Positions 54,150-64,000 of a stretch of 64,000 nt of DNA are shown in pieces (position 1 is the first letter of the stretch; each line of letters starts with the position of its first letter). This DNA comes from Selaginella moellendorffii. Lineage: Eukaryota; Streptophyta; Lycopodiopsida; Selaginellales; Selaginellaceae. The position numbers and the translations under genes were made by a program. Under the pieces are notes generated by a model. That model was given only the letters and a program-made list of their open reading frames with translations, searched no databases and was not told the origin of the DNA. Location of the stretch: positions 74,607-138,606 of the forward strand of contig NW_003314356.1 of assembly GCF_000143415.4 (NCBI RefSeq), given 5' to 3'.

Positions 54150-55172
54150 GCAATCATCATGTTTGCACCCCCGCCACCCCATAGAGGTACAAAGAAGTTC
54201 CCATAGTTCTGGGCACCATGCCCATGAGCGATTATGCCAAACAGAGACACAGGCAGCTGCATGGATGAAGAGATTGCCTTGGGGGCAGGATTGAGTCGAG
54301 GTAAGCACATCTTTTTCTGGTCCATTTTGTCGTGGATGATGCAGAGGTAAGAGTCAGGTCTCTCCATGGAAAGAATCCTGTTATGATAATATGCAGTCCT
54401 GCAGCTTCTCTGCTCGATGTTGTGGTCGAGCCGCCTTCTAACCAACGTCTCTCGCTCTTGAGCGCTGCAAGAATTCTTCGACAAAACCATTTTGATAGCA
54501 GTGCACTCGTCACACTTTGAAAAGCTTCCTATACTCACATCCCTGAACCTGTTGCTCCACAATCTACTAAATCTAGATTGGCTTAGCTTCCTGTAGCCAT
54601 TACTCTGGAGTTCCCGATTCACATCTTCCAATATGGCCCCCTTGGTATACATGGAAGGGAGAACTTGTTGGGTGTCTCGTGTTCCATCTTCCAAGAGGCG
54701 GGTTTTATGTGGTTGCTGCTCGCTACATGTCTCGACAAACCTCTTGAAGATTGTCTCTCCATATACAACATGACCCCTGGTTTTGTGCATACCGTCATTC
54801 CCATGGACTGCCTGTTGAACCCTTTGTTCCTCGAACTCAGTTTTGATTCTGTAGAATGTGGTTCGAGGGACTCCATAAATGATTCTCCATGCCTTCATGC
54901 AGACCAAACCCCTCTGGAAGACCATGCCCCCCACCTGATGTTCTGAAGCATCAACAGATGACCGTAATGCCTCATACACAAAATTGCGAGTTGCCTTCCA
55001 GGACAATGTCTTGTATCTTGCTCTCTCCTCTTCAATAGCATCCCAATCAGCATGTTGACAGCACCTCCTCTTGCAACAAGCAACTGTCGAGACCATTCGA
55101 ACCTCCATCGCCATTTTCTGCCTTTTCGGTTCGTTGCTCAGATCCCTTTGGCTGCGCTTTAGGAAGGTGTAC
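54150..55172 (-). pseudogene. C2 DUF7869 gene fragment, middle part
   Basis: Encodes the Cys cluster (CCKRRCC), the HTH-like region, the KCDEC pair and HDKMDQ, open for about 324 codons. Relative to C1 it has a 9-bp in-frame deletion near 54523. Homology stops at 55172. Confidence 0.88.
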
Positions 55173-55281
55173 AGTTTTGAATGCAGCCAAGGTAGAGCTC
55201 CATTTCTGAGAGTTATGACACAACATTTAAGAACTTAACTGCAAATGTGGATTTCCGCACAAGGGTCAGATTTCTAAAAAG

Positions 55282-57186
55282 ATACACTAACAACAACCAT
55301 CACATGTGAAGAAAAATTACACCATAATGAAGATAATCAGGCATCAGAAGGAGTGATTAGAAATGCAATTCATTCCCAGAAAACACCTATACAGGAGACA
55401 TGTGAAATGGAAATTGAGACTACTCAACAAGAAGGTGACAAAATATAGCTTCTGAGATTTTAAGAAAAAAAAAGACAAATATTACCAAAAATATGAATAT
55501 CATAAAGTTCAAATTTTAAAAGATAAGCTTATATGCAGAGACTCTCAAAATCCTCTATTGATTTACCTCTGTTGCTACAGTAAACCATGAGCACCATTCC
55601 AGTCAGATTGCTACAACAGGTAGCTTTTGATGCATACTTAGACAAAAGAAAGTAATTTTACATTGCAGATGATATTGCTAAGGGACTTGTGTCTAGCATC
55701 ATTCAAAGTAAGCAAAATTAAAGTGACAGAAACATAAATATTGGATATTTCTTTCAGAGGATAAAGAGAATGAAATTGAAAATGAAGATGACAAAGAAAC
55801 CTCTGATGAATCAGGTATGTAAAAGTAATTAAGTATTTTTCAAAATAGTTGACCACGTCTTTACTCTGCAGATACAGACTCAGTTTCTAACAAAACAATG
55901 ATAAATTTATCACAAGAGAAATTGAGACACATGGGGATTGATAAAGCAATTGAAATTCGTAATATTGATGAGAGTGCAAGTATGTTACTATTTGCGGGGT
56001 ATACACTGAACAGTTATGGACTACGCATGAATACTGGACGAGTGGCAGGAAACCGACTACATGTTGACATGACAGATTTTACTGGCACTGAAACTATTAC
56101 AGTATGGATGTACTCTGATGTTGCAGAGAAAATATCTCAGCAGTTTGCAAGAGGAAAATGAATTAAATTGTTTGGATTTGAGGTAGTACCAATTGTACCC
56201 AAGTATGACAGAGGCACATGGAGATATTCCTTGAAAATCACAACTTCAACCATTATAGAAGAGTTTAACCACGAACCTCCACAGCTAAATCTTTTGGTAC
56301 CAACAATGAGCATTGCTGAATTTAGCAAGTTACACAAGGGTCGTGAGTCAGTTGGCTCAGTCGAAGCTGTGATGATCAAAGCCACACAATTATTACATAA
56401 TAGTGCTGAAATCACAATTTCCGACAATGCAGATGCGGAAGGCTCACTGTCTGTAAGTAAAACAGACATGAAACTAGAAAAAAAAAAAAAAAAGAATTAA
56501 AACTGTGTGCATGTGAATGGCAGGTCAAATTTTTTGAAAGCAGCATGGATATTTTCAGGGAGATGTTGACAGAATTTCTGACTGGCATTGCACCAAATAG
56601 ATGCTTCATCAATTTACAAGGTGATGGTATATTCAAGCGAGCAAATGTTTCTGGGATGACAATAGTCACACGAGTGGCAAGCAATTCTAAAAATAAATAT
56701 CTATCAGCGTTATATCGAGCAATTGGCACTAGCTGTACTGGGGTAAGTACACACAAAAATAACACAAAGCACTTCTTAATTGTTTTTAAACTTAATTTAT
56801 AGGTGCCTGGATGGTTCGAAATCGATAAGCTACGACCCGTGTTAATCCACACTGTCTGTAGTTCATGTAGCACGAGTGTTACACGGCAAATTGATAAAGA
56901 CACGGCTGCATGTTCTTCTTGCAATTATGTTGGTCCAGTAAAACAACTTCTATCGTTGAAAGGAATATTACACATGCAGGAGACAACCAAAAATGTGAGC
57001 ATTCCATCTTATATGTTGGATGTTTTATACAAGTTCAAGTCTCCATTTTTAACTTGCTGGAACAAAAACTCCACCAAAACAAAGAAGAAAATGATAATGA
57101 ATCCACCACATGGCAGTTTCTTATTGGGAGAATCTGATGATATAATAGCGTTTGCATCATCCACTCCAGTAAAACACATCCAGTGA
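55282..57186 (+). CDS. RPA-like OB-fold protein with zinc ribbon, possibly broken
   Basis: Exons by splice signals: about 55282-55434, 55581-55619, 55758-55814, 55872-56452, 56524-56742, 56803-57186. They join in one frame except for a TGA at 56159-56161. The 5' start is not found; C2 ends only 110 bp upstream, so the N-terminus may be lost. The first exons code an acidic low-complexity stretch. Then comes an OB-fold-like segment (RVAGNRLHVDMTDFTGTETI, TVWMYSDVAEK) and, after the TGA, LFGFEVVPIVPKYDRG. The C-terminal exon has a zinc-ribbon pattern (CSSC...CSSC). This resembles large-subunit RPA proteins or the meiotic relative MEIOB, presumably binding single-stranded DNA. The exact orthologue is not clear. 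Confidence 0.6.
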
Positions 57187-58298
57187 GTCCATGATCATTA
57201 TACTTTCTGCTATCACAAGGTGTCTATGTAAAAGTACTGTGGTTGATTTATTAGCAAGCGATGAGCTTATGGATTATTGTGTTGTAAAGTCAAAACTCAT
57301 CAAATACAACATAAATCATAGAAACTATCATTGTACAATAGTTGAATGTTAACTGCACTTGTATACAATTAATTAAAAATGTGATTACAAACCATATCCA
57401 CTTCAAGGCTCTCATATGTAGGCCAAGGTCAAAACAGTCCATGATTGTAATGCAAACGAATGCTACTAGGAATTATTCGTTCACATGCATTATACATCTC
57501 AAAGTCGTTTAGAGCTGAACCTGTTACAAATAAAATTAATAAAATGTACAGCCTAAGTAGTTCACCACAACACTTCTTTGAAGCTTGCATTCTTATCAGT
57601 GGTGAGTGTCCTATTTAAGATAGAAATACACCCTAGAATAAATTAGCTGTTGAAGCCTGTCCCAGTATTGGCTGGGTTCTTCTGCAAATCCACAAAATAA
57701 TTTTAAAATCAAAATCATTATTATTTATTAATGATTTATTATTAATTGATAATTATTTTGGATTAATGCACTGATTTTTTATTAGTTGATTATTATTTTG
57801 GATTGATAATTTCTCTGTCACTGTATATGCATCCAAAATAATAATTGATTAATAAAAATACAATAATTATTATAAATATTTATAAATATATCTAATTTTC
57901 TTGCTCAAGCTGGTCGTGAGAAAAAACAATAGCCATAGAAGGCACATCTTAGAATCAAAGCTGGTGAAGCTTAGTAGCAAACCTGGTAAAGCTGTAGAAT
58001 ACACAGATTGGAGTCAAAGTTGTAAGTCTTAGTAGCAATCTATAAAAATAAACATGCTAAGGGAAAGCAAAAAAGAAATAGTTTGAATAATTACAACTAC
58101 ATCTTTTCAAATTGAAAATATTCTCTACTACTCCCAGCGGATCTGGGGCCCCTGCTAGTGTTAGTGATAGTATATCAAACACTCATTTCATGATCATATG
58201 AGCTACACTCCCATTTCTAAATCTTCTTTGGAGGAGCTCATCCCAAGTTAGCAACGTGGTGGAATATTTGCTAGTGATGTGGGCCAATGGGGGTGCCT
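57187..58298. other. AT-rich spacer, no genes seen
   Basis: About 1.1 kb, very AT-rich around 57700-57900, with no recognised coding sequence. The segment from about 58130 to 58298 leads up to a primer site and may be the end of a decayed LTR. Confidence 0.5.
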
Positions 58299-58310
58299 TG
58301 GTATCAGAGC
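58299..58310 (+). other. Orphan initiator-Met primer-binding site
   Basis: A perfect TGGTATCAGAGC after GGGGTGCCT, suggesting the end of a decayed LTR. The following 450 bp have no clear gag frame. Confidence 0.6.
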
Positions 58311-58799
58311 TCTGAAAGTTTAATATCCTGGTAATTTGTCACTATGGAGAGTGGCACAAAAAGGCATAATCAAAGTTTTAGCAAGATGTTGACTAGAGGT
58401 GCTATAAATCTGGAAGGGAGTTTGACTCTAGAGCCTCCAAATTAAGGATCTTGGAGGAGGTGTATAATCATTGATGAAGAATAAGCCAAAGAGGAGGCTG
58501 CGAAGGGATTCCACCCACTGTTTAAAGAATATTCATTGAGAGGAGCTTCAGTAGCATTTCTAGCAGCAAGAACCAGTGCACACCAATAACAATGGATTTG
58601 ACAGTAGTAGAGTCAACCACAGGCTTGACTAGAGTGGCTTGACCCTTTCCAGACCTGAAAGTGCAGCAAGAAACAATGCAAGGCCGTCAAAGTCATACAT
58701 GCAAATACCAAGATTGGGCACTTGCAGTGCACAAACACATGCTTTATGGTGACTGTATGTCCTCCTACATGTTAAGAGGGCCTAAAAAAAGGCAAGGAT

Positions 58800-59770
58800 G
58801 AGGGATTCCATCTACCTAAACCCTACTTCAAAGATGTAGTAAAGAGCATAACAATAGAAAGTTGAACTCCCTCTCCAAACCACACATCCTTAATACCACT
58901 ATACTTTAGCGAGATGCACTTAATGCTCCACTTTATTTCTGGATCCACTTTTGCCAACTGTGGCATCCTAATAATGAGATTCATGTAATCGATTTTGTGA
59001 GATAAAAAGTCTCCACAATGTGGTTTTGCCAACCAACACTTCCAAGCTCTCTACACAAGCATCAAAATGCTGTGTAGGGGTAGCTGCACTTTCAACTATA
59101 TATAGAAGAACACCTCATATCACTATGTCATGCTCCTCATCAAACTTTGCTGAAACAAAGTTTTTATCACTTATTGTCTAGTAAAATCTGCACTGGACGG
59201 CCACAGAATACACCCTCCAGCATTAAAGTTGATGCATGAGTGTCCTCAACTGCCATCTTGTTTCACACACAATTGAGTCAATGATCAACAGTCAAAAGCC
59301 TCTTCCTCCAACCAAAATGATCTTCTTCATCATCCTCCCACTACAAAATCTTCAACTTTTTAATTTCTGACATACCGCATTAGAAGATTGACCATTTGTC
59401 TTGCTCTGCTGCTTATTCTTTAGCTGTAGGCAATCAGCCTTGTAGTGCCAAGCTCACCACAATGATGACAATGTTGTCCACAAAGAACTTCTATTTTTTT
59501 AACCATTCTTATTCAGAGTAGCCACTATAAACTTCAACTTGTAATGTTTGTTCTTGTCCTTGTATCCATGACAATCATCACTACAATTCTCAATTAAAAA
59601 TCTCCTTGAACACTTATGGGACTTGTGATTGTCATTGTCAAGTCAATAAGCCATATTAAAGAGCTCCTCTAAACTCTTTGTAGGTTGGGAATGATGCAAG
59701 TGCTACCTCATGCTCTCACTGTGAATGCCATCAATGAAGTAGGACTTGTTCTGATTAGGATTAATTTTTA
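58800..59770 (-). pseudogene. Decayed family F relic (protease spacer to gag)
   Basis: Minus-strand homology to F: VDPEIKWSIKCISLKYSGIKDVWFGEGVQ at 58840-58930, degraded protease near 59040-59250, the gag 3' end with CAG at the codon that is TAG in F (about 59400), and a basic gag segment near 59550-59700. Frames are shattered. Confidence 0.82.
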
Positions 59771-60346
59771 TCTAAAGGACAACATATAACTTATAACCAC
59801 ACTTCGTGCAAGATCTAACACTGTGAGATTAACACCACCCTAGATTATTTTCCTTAAGCTGGTCCAGTGAGCTGGAGCAATACTATGAAACCACTTGTAA
59901 AACGAAGAGACATATCAAGAAGTACATAAAAAAGAAGTATAGGGCATCTGCGCACTCTTTTCTCCATATAAAAGAGTGAGCAACTATTTCTTGTTTAAAT
60001 AATGTCTAAATGGGCTAGTTTCATACTTTGATGAAAATATATACTCTTCAACCTCTTGTAGAAACCAGGATTAGCTTTGGGTTTTATATATTATTTTGAT
60101 TTGGAAAGAAAGTTCTGTAGAGCTTCAATTCGAGCCTCAATCCCGTAGCAGTTATCTAAAGAGAGGGCACATGAGAACGGATGGAGACTCAATAAAAAAG
60201 ACCTGAATTTTGATGCCTCAATGTATTAACTGCTCTTGGCACTCTTTCATCCCCAGAGCTTGCACTCCTGAAAGATGATTTGTCACTGGCAGTTTCTAAA
60301 CCTTCCATAATAGCATATCTGCAGTTCATATTGAGTTAGCAAATGC
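59771..60346. other. Spacer 3' of CCDC61/VFL3
   Basis: AT-rich, no gene recognised. It presumably includes the 3'UTR of the minus-strand gene that ends at 60347. Confidence 0.5.
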
Positions 60347-62434
60347 TTAAATGGAATTTCTTTTGTACTTTGCAAGCTTTTCCTTTACGTCCTTCAGTAT
60401 TTTTCCTGGAGACCCATGCCGCTCCCTTTTGGCTTTCTGCACATATCCGTTAACTTTAACAATATTTACTGCAGTATGCACCTGATGACCATCTTTTGTC
60501 ATTCGGGCAGTGGTTCTCCTAACAGTAATTAGCAAAAAGGTGTATCCATAGTATTGCACCATAAACGTTCTTACCATGTCTTCCCTGGAGAAGAATTTGA
60601 ATGCGGACTAAGCCTTTCGATGACAGACTGAAATATCATAAATTAAATACAGGCTTTCAGCAACAAAAACAACCTGGGGTGGTGTTGTAGATCGTTCAGA
60701 GCAACTTGAACGACCAGTTCCGCATGTGTTTCTTCCACTGTGAAATAAATGAGGTGATATTCTATCGTTCTTTGACATGCCCCTAACGTTAGCAGTTATA
60801 CGATTGTATATTTGTCTGTGTTCTTAATTACCTTGGAATGAATTGTTCCACGAAGGTAGATCTCGATGCAGAACTATGGTCCCTAAAGCTAAATGTAGGA
60901 CAAGAAGATGATCGGCTGCCTGTCGTGACAAATATAGCATCAATATGGAGGAAATTTGTACACCAACCTTTAGCTTGAGGAGATGGCCTCCGGCTATTGT
61001 TATTTGTTGCTACACCAGTACTACACACATGGCCAGGAACAGCTATGGTAATAGAAACAAAATAAATACTACCGAGTTCTTGTTCTTGCAGGTGGTAGCT
61101 GCCTAGCAGAAGACGCCCTTATTCTGCACAATGTAAATGGTTTTAGAGTAGCCATTTAGATATCATTTGGTGTTACTTACTTCCGCTTAAGGTGCTCAAG
61201 TTCGCTCTCACTCTCTCGAAGTCTCACCCGTGATCTTGTTTCACTGTCTTTGCAATGCTTGACCTATTGAGGCATTAATGTAAAACTTAACTTTTTCTTT
61301 CAAGAACGCACCTCCTCTAGAAGTGTAATTTTTTCCGCAGCTAAACTTGCAATTGCTTTCTTATGGTTGCTTCTTTCCCTTCTCAAATCCTCCTAAAGGT
61401 CACATCTTTTGAATGTAGATCATAGCATGTATGTACCTGAAGCTGTTCAACTCTCTTCCGCCATATGTGAATATCCTTTTGACAATCTTTCTGCACAACA
61501 GTTGTAGTGAGTCAGTTGCGCCATAGCCCGACAGCATAAATACCTTTGCATCATACTTGGATGCCAGAAGTTTATACTTATGTTTCCAAACCAACATTTC
61601 TTTTATCAAAATAGCCTTTTCATCTTGGAACCTGATCCGCAATAAAGAAATAATAATAATTATAAATGAGGAAAGAAGTACTTACCGGCTAGAATCGTCT
61701 TGCACAATCTCGTCATCATCTTTCTGCCAAAGACGAAAGTGTAGTGAAAAAAAAAAGCACAAATACCTGGAAATCTATCGACCCAGAATTGTCTCTCCTA
61801 AATATGAGCCTCGACTTCAGCTCCGCCATTTCTATTTTTAACCTTTGAATTGTCCTCCTTAAGTTGTCTCGCTCAGGTATGTCTTCAAACAAAAGAGGCA
61901 GCGGATAGTGTACCCTGAGGCAGAATTTATACCAGTTCATTTCATAAAGTCCATTCTGTACCTGTCAAATTCTCCTACATACGTCAAAATTAGATAGCGC
62001 TTGTTGTTTGTCGGTTCACCAGAAATTTGGCATGCATTTGTCTTTCTACAAAAAGGAAAAGCTTTAAAAGCTACTGAGTATTTATACCATACCTTGCTTT
62101 AAGAACTTCAAGTTCGTAATAAGTAAGCAAGCTTACGAATACAGAATCCGAGTCCTGAAGAATCGCTGATCGTAGCATTTTTACAAACACCGCAAAGCTT
62201 TTAGAATTTCCTGTCTTCTTTGTGATCTCTTCTATGTCTGCAAACAGAAACCATGAACCATAGCAGGAAGCAGAACCACATCCACCTACATCCGGAATTA
62301 AAATCTCCCCGCCAGAATGAACCATCATTTTTCTGCTCCGCTTCGACTCGCAATATCTCCTCTGGCAAGACCTTCACAGTAATCACATAAATATCGTTCT
62401 CAAACACAAGCTCGGAATCATCACAGCGCTCCAT
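60347..62434 (-). CDS. CCDC61/VFL3-like centriole and basal-body protein
   Basis: A 16-exon model, all GT-AG, introns mostly 43-54 bp, giving 433 aa in one unbroken frame: 62290-62434, 62093-62237, 61962-62045, 61767-61914, 61686-61723, 61544-61631, 61437-61490, 61312-61392, 61181-61263, 61073-61123, 60968-61020, 60832-60919, 60674-60737, 60575-60627, 60482-60518, 60347-60436. The N-terminal head (about 1-130) carries the family signature FWRGDF, IEEITKKTGN, LLTYYELEVLKAR, NKRYLILTYVGEFDRVHYPLPL, as in human CCDC61 and algal VFL3, which assemble at basal bodies. A coiled coil covers about 140-290. A Ser/Arg-rich tail ends in a short helix (GKILKDVKEKLAKYK). Animal members are about 500 aa. 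No sign of decay. Confidence 0.88.
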
Positions 62435-63775
62435 TTTCTCTATAGCATAGCTTGGATGCTATCAAGCCTTGATGCTACCTGGCCTTGACCTCATTGAACA
62501 CCTAAATGTAACAACGCCCTTGTGCTTGAGAAGATCTAAACGTTGCAACGTTGAGCCCAAGAAACCCAGTTGACAGGCGGATGGGATTCATCCTTCAAAG
62601 ACTAACGGTCTAGATCGCATCCTAGCAGGACATACAAAAGTTGTAGGATGACATACAGCAGTTGTAAGAGTTATGTGGAAATTGCAGACAATCCTCTTAC
62701 TTTGATGGTGCACGCGAATACTTCTTTCAGCATAAGAACTACATAATCTGGCATTGTTCTATTTCCTGACTTTCCAATAACTGTCTTCAAGATTGGTTTC
62801 AATGAAATATTAACAAACACTTCCCACCTTGTATTTCGTTATGTAAAATGTAATGTAACTTTGACGACGTACTGGCTTTCAGGTTTCTCTCTTTCCAGAC
62901 CGTGCTCATCCAACAATGGAAGGCGACAGGAAAAGTAATAAAGTCAACTGGACTCTGGAGCTTGGCTGCTGGGACAATTTCACTGAGCAAACGAAGTGAT
63001 GTGTACAGTCGGAATTCTATGAGCTTACAGCCACAACAGAGTCCCTGGTACACTATTGAACGAAATCCTCCTCCATGCTCTTGGGTACCAACAAACAGCA
63101 CCATTGAAACTTCAGCTTGTCAACACGGTGGAAGAGTCCCTTGGTGAACTGGAGACACCTGTAACAATTTAGTTTGCTGTTTTTCCTTGGAAGTCACAAT
63201 TCGAAAAGATGAGGGTAATAATAAGCCAAACCATGAGAAAAAATCATAAAAAGAGAGAGCGTGGGAAGAGCCTAGCTTCCTAATTGCTTATTGTCCTATG
63301 CCAATGAAAGGTTGTTCAAGCTATAATTTCGGTAGCTAAAACGATAAATTCCTTAAAAGCAAGTTAAAAGCAAGTAATGGAAAGAGAGTTTGTTCAACGA
63401 GACTGTGGAATCCATCATAGAATGTGACGTAATATCTCTTCTCTGCATATACTAAAATGTCTCCTGATGGAGCTGAAAACAGACTCACACAAGATTCTGT
63501 AGTGTTCAAGGTTATCTTTTAGAATATCAAAGAGTGTGGGAAGAGGCCAGCAGATTTTCATATTGGGCTTTATAGCGTGTTTCTTCTTGGTTTTTTTCTT
63601 AATATTTTAGCTGCCAAATAGTTTGACTTTATAGATTTCTCATGGAAAATCTCAATATGGATTTATGTGCCCTAGAACAATCCCAATCAAGATCATGTGT
63701 AGCTGAGTTGAATTTCCATATGATCTGATACAGAAGCCAAACGCTCCTTCCACCAGAGGTAGAGTGATTTGTTAA
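62435..63775. other. Upstream region of CCDC61/VFL3, no gene recognised
   Basis: The first few hundred bases should hold the CCDC61/VFL3 promoter. A plus-strand open stretch around 62890-63147 might be an exon, but I recognise no domain and see no convincing splice sites on both sides. Confidence 0.4.
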
Positions 63776-64000
63776 ATCACCCATTCTTTTGGAATTTGGA
63801 TCAAGCGTTTCAAATCTTCCAAGAAGATAAGCTTCAACCATGTGGTGAATGGGGAGTTCCTAAAAGTTTACTTGAAAGAAGATCTCCCAGCAGAGCTGGA
63901 ATCCCTGCCAATTACACCTCTACTTGCAGGTGATTGTGGTAACAGCTCATTGTCATTGGATAAATTTCTAGAAGACTTGCTAGCAGTGGGGAAGATGCAA
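63776..64000 (+). CDS. Unrecognised open frame running off the window edge
   Basis: 75 codons open from a stop at 63773-63775 to the end of the window, with an ordinary, non-repetitive composition (for example FNHVVNGEFLKVYLKEDLPA). It may be an exon of a host gene. The stretch ATCTCCCAGCAGAGCTGG also occurs in non-coding context at 31422-31439, so a repeat-derived origin is possible. Confidence 0.3.
   Translation, partial: MTHSFGIWIKRFKSSKKISFNHVVNGEFLKVYLKEDLPAELESLPITPLLAGDCGNSSLSLDKFLEDLLAVGKMQ

Larger units (their letters stand above)
46434..55172 (+). mobile_element. Transposon copy C2, right-truncated and interrupted
   Basis: Left terminal repeat at 46434-46457 with one mismatch to C1. 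46434-47573 matches C1 14841-15976 closely. A 277-bp transposon segment absent from C1 follows (47574-47850), then element F, then C1-like sequence from the position equivalent to about 16345 (52311) to that of 18534 (55172), with a TRIM inside. The right half with the fusion gene is missing. Palindromes are retained, plus new ones near 47592, 47667 and 47826-47847. Confidence 0.85.

Noticed and set aside
1-64000. tRNA, rRNA or small nuclear RNA genes
   Set aside because: I saw no convincing cloverleaf, box or rRNA sequence by eye. Short tRNA-like words are the retrotransposon primer sites. A covariance-model scan would be needed to exclude degenerate copies.

Overview
The window is nuclear DNA of a land plant, and almost all of it is mobile DNA. 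The plant call rests on plant LTR retrotransposons with initiator-Met tRNA primer sites, a short plant-type telomere repeat (TTTAGGG), and ordinary GT-AG spliced genes. The minus-strand gene at 60.3-62.4 kb is a CCDC61/VFL3 basal-body protein, which points to a plant with swimming sperm (bryophyte, lycophyte, fern or similar). Nearly all introns that can be placed are only about 40-70 bp, which fits a compact-intron lineage such as Selaginella. That last step is inference.

Layout. I name the repeat families A to G. 1-1.5 kb: minus-strand Ty3 relic (family F). 1.5-6.1 kb: truncated Ty3 element E1. 6.1-7.6 kb: AT-rich, no genes. 7.6-31.3 kb: a three-level nest. Ty3 element A1 (+) is split at 10.72/29.58 kb by chromodomain Ty3 element B (-), with 405-bp LTRs and TSD TTGCC. 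B is split at 14.84/28.09 kb by a 13.2-kb DNA transposon, C1, with 24-bp perfect terminal inverted repeats and a putative 4-bp TSD. 31.3-35.9 kb: decayed, unrecognised. 36.0-42.2 kb: a second A element (A2) fused by deletion to a truncated E element (E2). 42.4-46.4 kb: an element with a very long LTR and no coding interior (G). 46.4-55.2 kb: a truncated second transposon copy (C2) carrying Ty3 element F and a 674-bp TRIM. 55.2-62.4 kb: a gene island with an RPA-like OB-fold gene and CCDC61/VFL3. 62.4-64 kb: unrecognised, with an ORF open at the edge.

The most interesting object is C1. It carries two divergent genes. One encodes a roughly 1,029-aa DUF7869-type protein, probably the RNase H-fold transposase. 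The other is an 11-exon gene that I can splice in silico into one frame of about 1,632 codons. It joins a ParB/sulfiredoxin-like domain, a methyltransferase-like segment without an obvious catalytic motif, long charged linkers and a C-terminal FCP1/HAD phosphatase-like domain. C1 and C2 are studded with roughly 30 copies of a 22-bp palindrome (half-site ATGGCRTGNGG). I saw it nowhere else in the window. It lies in the 5'UTR introns of both genes, nearly fills several introns of 38-54 bp, and also occurs inside coding exons. C1 sits inside B, whose LTRs differ at 5 of 405 positions, so C1 is young.

Limits: gene models come from reading splice signals and frames by eye. Family calls come from recognised motifs, not database searches.
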